Source: Pseudomonas sp.
GTDB taxonomy: Bacteria > Pseudomonadota > Gammaproteobacteria > Pseudomonadales > Pseudomonadaceae
Direction: 5' to 3'
DNA length: 10,672 nucleotides
Assembly: GCA_026398835.1 (NCBI GenBank)
Contig: JAPLSD010000583.1
Coordinates: forward strand, 1-10,672
Shown here: piece by piece, positions 1 to 8,618 of the stretch
How positions within the stretch are numbered: the stretch's first letter is position 1
Layout: each line of letters begins with the position of its first letter
Made by a program: the position numbers and the translations under genes
The notes under the pieces: model-generated
Database searches by the model: none
What the model was told of the DNA's origin: nothing
Seen by the model: only the letters and a program-made list of their open reading frames with translations

Positions 1-169
1 AGCGACGTTGCTGCTCAGCCCGACAGGACTGAACACGCTGGCGACGGAAGTCTGGGCGCATACGGCGAACGTAGAGTTTGCGGCAGCAGCGCCTTACGCG
101 GCGCTGCTGATTCTGGTGTCGGGGTTACCGGTGTACTTGCTCACGACGCGGATGTATCTGAGCCGCTGA
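1..169 (+). CDS. ABC transporter permease, C-terminal fragment (probably iron(III)-type)
   Basis: This is the 3' end of a gene whose start lies left of the window. The frame beginning at base 2 is open for 55 codons and ends at a TGA at 167-169. The peptide reads ...TEVWAHTANVEFAAAAPYAA, then a hydrophobic stretch (LLILVSGLPVYLL), then a short basic tail TTRMYLSR. A last membrane helix with a short cytoplasmic end after an A-A-P-Y-A-A-L-L run is typical of permeases of the FbpB/iron(III) or thiamine ABC importer type, which move substrate delivered by a periplasmic binding protein across the inner membrane. The family assignment comes from recognising this tail only; the substrate is inferred. 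It is the only plus-strand gene seen here and it converges on the chemoreceptor gene, with their stop codons about 116 bp apart. It could belong to another binding-protein-dependent permease subfamily. Confidence 0.65.
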   Translation, partial: ATLLLSPTGLNTLATEVWAHTANVEFAAAAPYAALLILVSGLPVYLLTTRMYLSR

Positions 170-172
170 AAT

Positions 173-269
173 CGCTATCGCGAGCAATCGAGCGTCGACC
201 GGCTGCTCCTACAAGGGCACTGGAGTACCTGAGCGAGCGGTGCGGCGATCCGACTTGCCCGCGATGGCG
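173..269. repeat. REP-like inverted pair in a convergent intergenic gap
   Basis: Two related sequences lie in opposite orientation in the gap between the two convergent genes. The left arm, 173-190, reads CGCTATCGCGAGCAATCG. The right arm, 251-269, reads CGACTTGCCCGCGATGGCG. The reverse complement of the right arm matches the left arm at about 16 of 19 positions, allowing one gap. Both resemble the Pseudomonas REP core of the type GAGCGAGCTTGCTCGCGAT, and CTCCTAC at 207-213 is the reverse complement of the GTAGGAG that often precedes it. A pair of inverted REPs about 60 bp apart has the form of a BIME/REPIN. Such elements are common between convergent genes in P. fluorescens relatives and may form a large hairpin at the 3' ends of both transcripts. 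The copy looks degenerate. No clear U-tract terminator is seen for either neighbour. Confidence 0.6.
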
Positions 270-285
270 ATGGAACAGGCAACTT

Positions 286-2220
286 CTACGCCCTGAACTG
301 CCCCAGGCTCGCTTTCAACTGCGCCGCCAGACCATCCAGCACTTTGCCGCTGGCAGTTGTCTCCACCACCGCCTGAGCCGCGCGCTCTGCCTGGGCATGA
401 ATGGTTTCAACCCTTCCACGCACCGCGTGCGCACCTTGCGCCTGATGGGCTGCAGCCTGGGTAGCCAGACCGATCGCTGCGTGCACTTGCTCAACCGATG
501 ACTGCACCGACTGCTGCAATCGCGCGCTGTCACGCAACACCAGCAAACCTTCACTGGCCTGGCGACCCGCCTGACCAATCGCCGCCACCGCTTCGCGTGC
601 ACCTTGCTGCAAGGCGCCGATATGCGCCTGAATGTCGCCGGTGGAGCTCTGGGTCTTGCTCGCCAATGCCCGCACTTCATCGGCCACCACCGCAAACCCG
701 CGCCCGGTTTCACCGGCACGCGCCGCTTCGATGGCCGCGTTCAGCGCCAGCAGGTTGGTCTGCTCGGCAATTCCATGAATCACCGTCAGCACCACCTCGA
801 TCTGCTCACTTTGCTGCGCCAGGCGCTCGATCACTTTAGATCCGGTCTCCACCTGCCCGGCCAACGCCTCGATCAGACTGCCGACCTGAGCGGACGTGCG
901 AGTGTTCTCGTCGGTTGCCTGACGGATATCCACCACCTGTTTCAAAGCCGCCTGCATGGCATGACTTTCGGCCTGCGCTTCATCGGCCATTTTCGACAAC
1001 GCACGCAAGCTCTCTGCTACCTCGTCTCGCTGCGACGCTGCCGCCGCATCAGCACCGGCATTGCGCAGCGTCATGGCGCCGATCTCTACGCCCGTGCGCT
1101 GCGCCACATCGCCCGCTTCGCGCACAATCGGCTGCAACTTATCTACAAAGCGATTGACCGCCGCGGCCATTTCGCCGATCTCGTCCTTGCTGTTGAGCTG
1201 GACGCGCTTGGTCAAATCGCCCTCACCAGCCGCCAGGTCATTGAGAGCGGCAATCAACAGATGTAACCGGTTGACCACCCGACGCCCCAGCACCACCGCC
1301 AGCAACAGCAAGACACCGAGCCCAACCAGCGCCAGACCCATACCGATCCGCCAGCGCAAGGTTGCTGCCGCTTCCTGAACGGTACTGGTGGTGTTGTCCT
1401 TCATCTGCGACGCAGTGGTTTGCGCCGACTGCAATCGCGCTCGCATCGCCGTGGCGCTATCAGCCGCCGCCCCCTTGAGACTATCGCCAACCAGTTGGTC
1501 ACTGCTGGCGATCAAAGCAGAGAAGCGCTTATCCAGAGCCGCCAGATCAGTATCAACTGAAGCCGTGGAGACGCCCATCAAGACTTTGCCGATTTCCACG
1601 CCATTGGGACTGATCGAGGCTTCGAGGTAGTAAACCGAAGGATCATTTTTCGCCGCATTCAGCACTTTATCCATTGCACGCTCGCCCTGGCCTTTTTCCA
1701 AAAGGGCCTTGTTGATCGGGTTTTCCCGATTCATATAGCGAGTCAGGTGCTGGCCGGTAGCGTCGTCATACACCACGAACAGCACGTTGGGATTGCGCTG
1801 GGCACGTCGAGCAAACTCGGAAAGGGTCGGGACGTCGCTGTCCCACATCGCGCGCGGAGCCACAGAAGCAAGAAGCTGGGCCATGTCATTGGCCGAGTCC
1901 TTCAAATCCTTCTCCAACGTCGCACGCAGTTGCACCTGCTCCTCCTTCAGCCGCGAAGACAGACCCGCCGTGAGGCGCTGACGCGTATTGGTGGACAGGC
2001 TGTCGAGGCTCGACGTGACTTCGCGCCCTGCCTGCTCGAGTTCGCCAGAGAGTTTCTGACTATCGACGCCCAGGCGATTACCGAGATCGGCTTCCAATGC
2101 CGTCACCGTGCTTCGAGTCAAAGCAACAGCCACCAGCACTTGCACCAAAAGGGCGATACCAAGCGTAACGAATACAGGCCGCAGCAAACGGCTTTGTAAC
2201 AGTGAGAGAACGGCCGACAC
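286..2220 (-). CDS. Methyl-accepting chemotaxis protein (transmembrane chemoreceptor)
   Basis: This is a 644-residue inner-membrane chemoreceptor that would signal to CheA/CheW. The order is: short cytoplasmic N-terminus; membrane helix about 15-35; periplasmic region about 36-290; second membrane helix about 291-312; HAMP about 312-365 (with DLTKRV and DEIGEM); then a long coiled-coil signalling domain. The hairpin tip is unmistakable at about 486-504 ([19 protein letters not shown]), followed by [15 protein letters not shown]. The periplasmic region has predicted helical flanks around a compact centre (about 120-220, including [11 protein letters not shown] and [11 protein letters not shown]) that looks like a PAS/Cache-type fold, but I cannot name the ligand. 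The C-terminus (SLGQFRA) has no CheR-binding pentapeptide tail. The start is GTG at 2218-2220, with GAGGGA about 8 nt upstream. It follows purA in the same direction, but a hairpin terminator and about 90 bp of leader suggest its own promoter. I could not pick a convincing sigma-70 or FliA promoter. Confidence 0.95.
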   Translation of the reverse strand: MSAVLSLLQSRLLRPVFVTLGIALLVQVLVAVALTRSTVTALEADLGNRLGVDSQKLSGELEQAGREVTSSLDSLSTNTRQRLTAGLSSRLKEEQVQLRATLEKDLKDSANDMAQLLASVAPRAMWDSDVPTLSEFARRAQRNPNVLFVVYDDATGQHLTRYMNRENPINKALLEKGQGERAMDKVLNAAKNDPSVYYLEASISPNGVEIGKVLMGVSTASVDTDLAALDKRFSALIASSDQLVGDSLKGAAADSATAMRARLQSAQTTASQMKDNTTSTVQEAAATLRWRIGMGLALVGLGVLLLLAVVLGRRVVNRLHLLIAALNDLAAGEGDLTKRVQLNSKDEIGEMAAAVNRFVDKLQPIVREAGDVAQRTGVEIGAMTLRNAGADAAAASQRDEVAESLRALSKMADEAQAESHAMQAALKQVVDIRQATDENTRTSAQVGSLIEALAGQVETGSKVIERLAQQSEQIEVVLTVIHGIAEQTNLLALNAAIEAARAGETGRGFAVVADEVRALASKTQSSTGDIQAHIGALQQGAREAVAAIGQAGRQASEGLLVLRDSARLQQSVQSSVEQVHAAIGLATQAAAHQAQGAHAVRGRVETIHAQAERAAQAVVETTASGKVLDGLAAQLKASLGQFRA

Positions 2221-2310
2221 AGGAAATCCCTCTGCTTTGGCGCCATTAAATTGATGGCACCCTGGAAAGGATAATCACAGCAAGGGTCGTGCCGCCCAAC
2301 AGACAGAAAC

Positions 2311-2340
2311 GACAAAGGACCCCATACAGGGCCCTTTGTC
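2311..2340 (-). terminator. Intrinsic terminator of the hisZ-purA unit
   Basis: An inverted repeat pairs 2311-2322 with 2329-2340 around a 6-nt loop. The single A/C mismatch on the plus strand becomes a G-U pair in minus-strand RNA, so the 12-bp stem is fully paired in the purA transcript. On the minus strand it is followed by GTTTCTGTCTGTT, a moderate U-rich tract, and it starts 18 bp after the purA stop. On the plus strand the stem is followed by TTTTAC, so it could work in both directions. The location and the strand-specific pairing favour purA termination. Confidence 0.75.
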
Positions 2341-2358
2341 TTTTACATCAACGACTTA

Positions 2359-3705
<1,347 letters not shown>

Positions 3706-4893
3706 TCAAGAAGCCAGCGGCAATACTTGCCAAAGCCCGTTCTGCAGAATCAATTGCCGGTCGCAGTCCGCTTCACGGGCGGCGGCCAAAGGTTGCCCAG
3801 GCAGCGCCTGAACGACACGCTGACCCTCACTGCGCAACTGGCAAACCTGCTGCCAGAGTGCCGCGTCCGTACTGTCAGGCATCCAGATACCGCCAGACGG
3901 TAACTCGATTTCAGCACGCCCCAGGGTCACCAGGGTTTTCAAATCAGTAGAGAAGCCAGTCGCCGGTCGGGCACGACCGAAGTCGGCACCGATGTCGTCA
4001 TAACGACCACCCTGAGCAATGGACTGGCCTACACCCGGTACGAATACCGCGAACACCACACCGGTGTGGTAGTGATAACCGCGCAACTCGCCCAGATCGA
4101 AGTAAAGCGGCAACTCAGGGAAACGTGCAGACAATCGCTCGGCAATCGCCAGCAAATCATCCAGCGCAGCCAGAACTGGCGCCGGCGCACTGGCCAGACG
4201 CTCGCGCGCCGCAGCCAATACTTCACGCCCACCGCACAGGTCGACCAATGCCCGCAGCATGCCCGACAAATCGGCAGGCAGGCCTTCGGTCAAGGTAATG
4301 ACCTCATCGATCGCCTTGCGTTGCAGGGCGTCGAACAACTGTTGTTCCACTTCACCGGACAAACCGGCGGCACGGGCCAGACCGCGATAGATGCCGACAT
4401 GACCGAGGTCCATGTGCACATCCGGCACATCAGCCAGTTGCAGCATCGCCAGCATCAGACTGATGACTTCAACATCGCTGCTCGGGCTGGCGTCGCCGTA
4501 CAACTCGGCGCCCAGTTGAATCGGGCTGCGCGAGGACGACAAGGCCCGCGGCTGCGCATGCAGAACACTACCGGCATAGCATAGGCGACTCGGGCCTTCG
4601 CGACGCAGGGTGTGCGCATCGATACGCGCCACTTGCGGCGTGATGTCGGCACGGAAGCCCATCTGGCGACCCGACTGCGGGTCAATCACCTTGAAGGTCC
4701 GCAAATCGAGATCCTGACCTGCGCCAGTCAGCAGCGATTCCAGGTATTCGATATGCGGGGTGACGACGAACTCATAGCCCCAGCTCTGGAACAGATCCAA
4801 CACCTGACGGCGCGCCACTTCGATGCGCGCCGCTTCCGGCGGAAGTACTTCTTCGATGCCATCTGGCAGCAGCCAGCGGTCTACCGTTGCCAT
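3706..4893 (-). CDS. hisZ: ATP phosphoribosyltransferase regulatory subunit
   Basis: HisZ is a histidyl-tRNA-synthetase-like protein without aminoacylation activity. It forms a hetero-octamer with the short form of HisG and is needed for the first step of histidine synthesis (ATP + PRPP) and its feedback control. The 395-residue product shows the class II synthetase-like core: an N-terminal [14 protein letters not shown] at 8-21, a motif-2-like [13 protein letters not shown] at 78-90, [13 protein letters not shown] at 272-284 and [15 protein letters not shown] at 293-307. It lacks the C-terminal anticodon-binding domain expected of a true HisRS, which is the reason for calling it HisZ. The start is ATG at 4893 with AGGGGA about 8 nt upstream. 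The gene has a 276-bp gap and a terminator on its upstream side, so it probably begins a new unit, hisZ-purA. Its presence implies that the genome carries a short-form HisG elsewhere. A HisRS fragment is the alternative, but is unlikely. Confidence 0.95.
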   Translation of the reverse strand: MATVDRWLLPDGIEEVLPPEAARIEVARRQVLDLFQSWGYEFVVTPHIEYLESLLTGAGQDLDLRTFKVIDPQSGRQMGFRADITPQVARIDAHTLRREGPSRLCYAGSVLHAQPRALSSSRSPIQLGAELYGDASPSSDVEVISLMLAMLQLADVPDVHMDLGHVGIYRGLARAAGLSGEVEQQLFDALQRKAIDEVITLTEGLPADLSGMLRALVDLCGGREVLAAARERLASAPAPVLAALDDLLAIAERLSARFPELPLYFDLGELRGYHYHTGVVFAVFVPGVGQSIAQGGRYDDIGADFGRARPATGFSTDLKTLVTLGRAEIELPSGGIWMPDSTDAALWQQVCQLRSEGQRVVQALPGQPLAAAREADCDRQLILQNGLWQVLPLAS

Positions 4894-5073
4894 TACGCCA
4901 TTCCCCTATGATCCGGGCGGCAAGCCCTTGGGCAAGCCTTGAGTGAAGCAGAAAGTACTCGCATCCGGCGCAAACTCAGCCGAACAGGCAGCCTGAAAGG
5001 CTGTGCAGAGCACTTTCCTCGAAAAATCTTGCCGGGTTCTCAAGCGAACTTCAGCCAATCAAACGTGCAGACG
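4894..5073. other. Intergenic leader upstream of hisZ; no gene seen
   Basis: This stretch lies between the hfl-operon terminator and the hisZ ATG and must hold the hisZ-purA promoter if that unit is independent. I found no convincing -35/-10 pair on the minus strand. There is a small hairpin, CAGCC (4989-4993) with GGCTG (4999-5003) around a 5-nt loop, and the sequence GGCAAGCC is repeated close to hisZ (about 4919-4926 and 4931-4938). Minus-strand frames are broken by stops, so I see no small coding gene here. Confidence 0.5.
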
Positions 5074-5098
5074 CAAAAAAGCCGGGAATTTCCCGGCT
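5074..5098 (-). terminator. Intrinsic terminator of the hfl operon
   Basis: On the minus strand AGCCGGG and CCCGGCT (5092-5098 and 5080-5086) form a 7-bp GC-rich stem around the loop AAATT, extendable by A-T pairs. It is followed at once by a run of six T and then G. This is a textbook rho-independent terminator. It lies about 70 bp past the hflC stop codon and closes the mutL-miaA-hfq-hfl unit. Confidence 0.9.
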
Positions 5099-5129
5099 GC
5101 CGCATCATACACTCGTTTTCCCAAAGGAT

Positions 5130-5164
5130 CACCCCGCCAAGCGCTTTAGCCGCCCGGCGGGGTG
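5130..5164 (-). other. GC-rich hairpin directly after hflC
   Basis: CACCCCGCC (5130-5138) and GGCGGGGTG (5156-5164) form a 9-bp perfect stem with a 17-nt loop. It starts 5 bp past the hflC stop codon. On the minus strand the 3' side is followed by ATCCTTTGGG, a poor U-tract, so by itself it is not a good terminator. Together with the terminator at 5074-5098 it gives two tandem hairpins. An mRNA 3'-end stabiliser or a backup terminator is a reasonable inference. Confidence 0.55.
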
Positions 5165-5169
5165 CCCCA

Positions 5170-6039
5170 TCAAGGCTTGGCTTTTTCCAGATAACGGAAG
5201 AAGTCGCTGCTTGGGTCCAGAACCATGACGTCGGTTTTGTTCGCGAAACTTTCACGGTAGGCGCGCAGGCTACGGTAGAACGCGTAGAACTCCTGATCCT
5301 GACCGTAGGCCTTGGCGTAAATCGAAGCGGCTTGGGCATCGCCATCACCGCGCGCCTCTTCCGACTCGCGATAAGCCTCAGCCAACAGCACGCGACGCTG
5401 ACGATCGGCATCGGCACGAATGCCTTCTGCCAGCTCGTTACCTTTGGCGCGATGCTCACGAGCCTCACGCTCACGCTCGGTGCTCATACGCTCGAACACG
5501 CTGCGGTTCACTTCCTTCGGCAAATCGATGGCCTTGACCCGAACATCGATGACTTCGATGCCCAGCTCTTTTTCCGCCATTTTATTGAGCGAAGCAGTGA
5601 TGTCCGCCATCAGCGCATCACGCTCACCGGAAACCACTTCATGCAGCGTGCGCTTACCGAACTGGTCACGCAGACCTGATTCCAGACGGCGCGAGAGGCG
5701 CTCGTCAGCAATCTGCTTGAGGCCGGATGTCGCGGTATAGAAGCGCTCGGCATCTTTCACGCGCCACTTGGCGTAGGCATCGACCATGACGGCTTTCTTT
5801 TCCAGTGTCAGGAAGCGCTGCGTCGGTGCATCAAGCGTCATCAAGCGCGCGTCGAACTTACGCACCTGGTTAACGTAAGGCACTTTCACATGCAGGCCCG
5901 GCTGAACATCAGCCTGAACCACGCGACCGAACTGCAGCAACACCGCACGCTCTGTCTGAGCCACGATGTAGAAGCAGTTCCAGGCAGCGATCGCCACGAC
6001 GACGCCGACAATAAGGGCGATCAGCGATTTATTGCTCAT
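5170..6039 (-). CDS. hflC: HflC, modulator of FtsH protease (SPFH/band 7 protein)
   Basis: HflC pairs with HflK to form a large inner-membrane cage around the FtsH protease and restrains or steers its degradation of membrane proteins. The 289-residue product has one N-terminal membrane helix at about 5-26 (LIALIVGVVVAIAAWNCFYI), then the SPFH/band 7 domain at about 27-185 (QTERAVLLQFGRV, QPGLHVKVPYV, DVRVKAIDLPKEV), then a charged helical segment at about 182-245 rich in Glu, Arg and Ala, and the C-terminal FYRSLRAYRESF and DPSSDFFRYL blocks. The orientation expected for the family is a short cytoplasmic N-terminus with the rest in the periplasm. The ATG at 6037-6039 shares one base with the hflK stop (TGATG), and GGGAGAG lies about 6 nt upstream inside hflK, so the two proteins should be made by coupled translation. 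The gene is last in its operon. Confidence 0.97.
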   Translation of the reverse strand: MSNKSLIALIVGVVVAIAAWNCFYIVAQTERAVLLQFGRVVQADVQPGLHVKVPYVNQVRKFDARLMTLDAPTQRFLTLEKKAVMVDAYAKWRVKDAERFYTATSGLKQIADERLSRRLESGLRDQFGKRTLHEVVSGERDALMADITASLNKMAEKELGIEVIDVRVKAIDLPKEVNRSVFERMSTEREREAREHRAKGNELAEGIRADADRQRRVLLAEAYRESEEARGDGDAQAASIYAKAYGQDQEFYAFYRSLRAYRESFANKTDVMVLDPSSDFFRYLEKAKP

Positions 6040-7208
6040 CAGCGACTCTCCCTGGAACGCGTTTGCTGTTGCTGCGAATCCGCTGCGCGCGTGCTCACAT
6101 CGTTGTTGCCAACCGCTGCCGCGCCCGTTACCGGTGCAGTGCCGCTACGGCCACCGTCGACCATCTTGTCCAGCGGCAGGTAAAGCAGATTGCTCTGCCC
6201 ATTCTTGTTACCGGTCACAAGCACCTTGCTGGTGTTGCTGAAGACTTCCTGCATGGTGTCCAGGTACAGACGCTGACGGGTCACTTCAGGGGCCTTACGG
6301 TACTCGGCCACCAGTTTGGTGAAGCGATCGGCCTCACCCTTGGCGCGCGAGACGGTCTCGTCACGATAACCGTTGGCATCCTCAAGGATGCGCTGGGCCT
6401 GACCACGAGCTTCCGGCACGACGCCGTTGGCGTAGGTTTCAGCCTGGTTACGCGAGCGCTGCTCATCTTCACGAGCGCGGATCACGTCATCGAAGGCTTC
6501 CTGGACTTCACGCGGTGCAGCAGCGCTCTGAACGTTGACCTGAGTGACGGTGATACCGGTGCGATAGGTATCGAGGAAGCGTTGCAGACGCTCCTTGATT
6601 TCGCTGGCCATCAATTCACGACCTTCGGTCAGCACCTGGTCCATCGCAGTGGAACCCACCACATGGCGCAGGGCGCTCTCGGTCGCATGTTGCAGGCTGA
6701 TTTCCGGCTGATCGACGTTCAGCACGAAGTCCTGCAGATTGGTGATCTTGTACTGCACGGTCAGCGGCACTTCGACGATGTTTTCGTCTTCAGTCAGCAT
6801 TTGACCCTGCTTGGTATAGGCACGCTCACGCGTGACGTTTTCCATGTACTTGCGATCGATCGGCGGGAAATAGATATTCAGGCCCGGGCCGACGGTTTCA
6901 TAGTATTTGCCGAAGCGCAGCACCACGGCCTGCTCCTGCTCGTCTACCACGTAAACCGCGCTGTACAGCCAAACGGCTGCCAATATGACAAACCCGATGC
7001 CCAGCAAGCCGTAACCACCGCCCTTGCCTGAACCACCGCCGTCATCACCCCGTTTCTTACTACCACCGAACAACCCATTCAGGCTTTCCTGTAGCTTTCG
7101 GAAGGCCTCGTCGAGATCTGGCGGCCCCTTGCGGTCGCCATTATTGCGGCGCTTACCACCCCAAGGATCCTGATTATTCGAGTTGCCACCCGGCTCATTC
7201 CAAGCCAT
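6039..7208 (-). CDS. hflK: HflK, modulator of FtsH protease (SPFH/band 7 protein)
   Basis: HflK is the partner of HflC in the membrane complex that surrounds FtsH. The 389-residue product has a Gly/Asn-rich cytoplasmic tail (1-66, including NSNNQDPWGGKRRNNGDRKG and a GGG-rich stretch), a membrane helix at about 67-85 (GLLGIGFVILAAVWLYSAVY), and then the SPFH domain at about 86-250 (DEQEQAVVLRFGKY, GPGLNIYFPPIDR, VNVQSAAAPREVQEAFDDV). A helical Ala/Glu/Arg segment follows, and then a low-complexity Gln/Ser/Arg end. The frame opens further upstream with in-frame ATGs at 7244 and 7217, but I chose the ATG at 7208 (MAWNEPGG) because GGAG lies 6-7 nt before it and it matches the conserved family start. 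The gene sits 96 bp past hflX, behind a terminator-like hairpin, and overlaps hflC by one base. Confidence 0.97.
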   Translation of the reverse strand: MAWNEPGGNSNNQDPWGGKRRNNGDRKGPPDLDEAFRKLQESLNGLFGGSKKRGDDGGGSGKGGGYGLLGIGFVILAAVWLYSAVYVVDEQEQAVVLRFGKYYETVGPGLNIYFPPIDRKYMENVTRERAYTKQGQMLTEDENIVEVPLTVQYKITNLQDFVLNVDQPEISLQHATESALRHVVGSTAMDQVLTEGRELMASEIKERLQRFLDTYRTGITVTQVNVQSAAAPREVQEAFDDVIRAREDEQRSRNQAETYANGVVPEARGQAQRILEDANGYRDETVSRAKGEADRFTKLVAEYRKAPEVTRQRLYLDTMQEVFSNTSKVLVTGNKNGQSNLLYLPLDKMVDGGRSGTAPVTGAAAVGNNDVSTRAADSQQQQTRSRESR

Positions 7209-7233
7209 AGCGCTCTCCATCTGATAAAGCAAA

Positions 7234-7252
7234 GACGCGCCCACGGCGCGCC
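7234..7252 (-). terminator. Terminator-like hairpin between hflX and hflK (tentative)
   Basis: In minus-strand RNA, GGCGCGCC and GGCGCGUC form an 8-bp stem (one G-U pair) around a GUG loop, followed by UUUGCUUUAUC. The hairpin lies about 52 bp past the hflX stop and 25 bp before the hflK start. The GC-rich stem and the U-containing tail look like a partial intrinsic terminator or attenuator that would lower hflKC expression relative to hfq-hflX. The tail is interrupted by G and C, so read-through is likely. A weaker 5-bp stem, AGCGG/CCGCT, lies nearby at 7279-7293. Confidence 0.45.
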
Positions 7253-7304
7253 GACCAATGCTACAGAATGCCCGTCACAGCGGCACAACCGCTTTTTCAG
7301 GCTT

Positions 7305-8606
7305 TTATTGCAAAGTGTGTTGCTCGATGAATTCCAGCGGTTGCATTCCTTCGCGACTCACCAGTCGATTCAACTCGACCCGTGGCAAGCGAACAGCTAG
7401 CAAACTGATGCCTTCTTCGTCGTGTTCTTCTTTCTGTACTGCGCCCAAAGCGAAGAACTGAGCACGCAGTCGAGCAAAACGCTGCGGCAAGCGCAAGGTG
7501 CCGACGAACAAATCGTTGCCGAGCAATTCTGCGACAGCCTGTTTTAGCAGATCCAGGCCCTGGCCGTCCCGCGCCGACAACCAGACCCGCTGCGGTTTAC
7601 CATCGGCATCGCGCTGGATCTGCGGCTCCACGCCTTCGAGCAAATCGAGTTTGTTATAGACCTCCAGGATCGGCAAGTCTTGAGCACCAATCTCACCGAG
7701 CACCACCATGACCTGTTCAATCTGGGCCATACGCTCGGGTTCATGGGCGTCGATCACGTGCAGCAACAGGTCGGAGTTGCTCGACTCCTCGAGCGTAGCC
7801 CGAAAAGCCTCGACCAGTTTGTGCGGCAAATGGCGGATAAAACCCACCGTATCGGCCAGCACGATGGGACCGAGGTCTTCGAGTTCGAGACGGCGCAGGG
7901 TTGGGTCGAGAGTGGCGAACAGTTGGTTGGCCGCGAAGACGTCGGAGTCGGTCACCGAGTTGAATAGCGTCGATTTTCCGGCGTTGGTATAACCCACCAG
8001 TGAAACCGTCGGAATGTCAGCACGCTTGCGGCCGCGGCGCGATTGCTCACGCTGGCTGCGGACCTTTTCCAGACGCCCCTTGATCTGCCGCAGACGAACC
8101 CGCAGCAGACGCCGGTCGGTTTCGAGCTGGGTTTCCCCCGGGCCGCGCAGACCGATACCGCCTTTCTGCCGCTCAAGGTGAGTCCAGCCGCGAACCAGCC
8201 GCGTACTCATGTAATCAAGCTGGGCCAGTTCGACCTGGAGCTTGCCTTCATGGGTGCGTGCGCGCTGGGCGAAGATATCGAGAATCAGACCCGTACGGTC
8301 AATCACGCGACACTCGAAAACACGTTCGAGGTTACGTTCCTGACTGGGCGTGAGGACGTGATTGAAAATCACCAGATCTACCTGTTCGGCTTTGACCAGG
8401 TCGCGCAACTCTTCGACCTTGCCGCTGCCAATCAGGTATTTGGCGGTTGGACGCTGACGCGGCACGTTAAAAAACGCGACGGTCTCGGCGCCAGCCGATA
8501 TTGCCAACTCCTGAAACTCCTGGGGATCTTCGCGCGCCTCAGGGTCCTGACCATCCAAGTGAACGAGAATTGCCCGCTCACCACCACCGTGGCGCTCAAA
8601 GAACAA
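7305..8606 (-). CDS. hflX: HflX, ribosome-associated GTPase
   Basis: HflX is a translational GTPase of the Obg-HflX superfamily that binds and splits 70S (including stalled or hibernating) ribosomes under stress. The 433-residue product has an N-terminal HflX domain (about 20-135), a coiled-coil linker with the family signature GLRGPGETQLETDRR at 152-166, then the G domain: G1 GYTNAGKS at 205-212, the G2 region FATLDPT at 230-236, G3 DTVGF at 252-256, G4 NKLD at 318-321 and G5 SAR at 344-346, and a C-terminal domain to residue 433. The start I support is TTG at 8604-8606 (product begins MFFERHGGGERAILVHL), with AGGAG 6 nt upstream. No ATG lies between this TTG and the hfq stop, and the first residues look like genuine family sequence. 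It begins 12 nt after hfq, so it is probably coupled to hfq translation. Confidence 0.96.
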   Translation of the reverse strand: MFFERHGGGERAILVHLDGQDPEAREDPQEFQELAISAGAETVAFFNVPRQRPTAKYLIGSGKVEELRDLVKAEQVDLVIFNHVLTPSQERNLERVFECRVIDRTGLILDIFAQRARTHEGKLQVELAQLDYMSTRLVRGWTHLERQKGGIGLRGPGETQLETDRRLLRVRLRQIKGRLEKVRSQREQSRRGRKRADIPTVSLVGYTNAGKSTLFNSVTDSDVFAANQLFATLDPTLRRLELEDLGPIVLADTVGFIRHLPHKLVEAFRATLEESSNSDLLLHVIDAHEPERMAQIEQVMVVLGEIGAQDLPILEVYNKLDLLEGVEPQIQRDADGKPQRVWLSARDGQGLDLLKQAVAELLGNDLFVGTLRLPQRFARLRAQFFALGAVQKEEHDEEGISLLAVRLPRVELNRLVSREGMQPLEFIEQHTLQ

Positions 8607-8617
8607 AGGAGACTCCT
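8607..8617 (-). promoter_or_regulatory. Palindromic ribosome binding site of hflX
   Basis: On the minus strand the 12 nt between the hfq stop TGA and the hflX TTG contain AGGAGTCTCCT. The Shine-Dalgarno AGGAG is followed one base later by its own complement CTCCT. The site therefore fixes the TTG start (spacer 6 nt) and could also fold on itself (AGGA/TCCT around a 3-nt loop) or pair between two mRNAs. The effect on hflX translation is inference; ribosomes ending hfq would cover and melt this stretch. Confidence 0.5.
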
Positions 8618-8618
8618 A

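Noticed and set aside
604..1266. A 220-codon plus-strand open frame inside the chemoreceptor gene
   Set aside because: It is antisense to the conserved signalling domain, with a composition rich in His, Arg and Gln that is typical of a shadow frame.
4939..5679. A 246-codon plus-strand open frame running from the hisZ leader into hflC
   Set aside because: Most of it is antisense to hflC and crosses the hfl terminator. No Shine-Dalgarno or domain supports it.
6063..7031. A 322-codon plus-strand open frame opposite hflK
   Set aside because: It lies wholly within hflK, which has clear family motifs. The antisense product has no recognisable family features.
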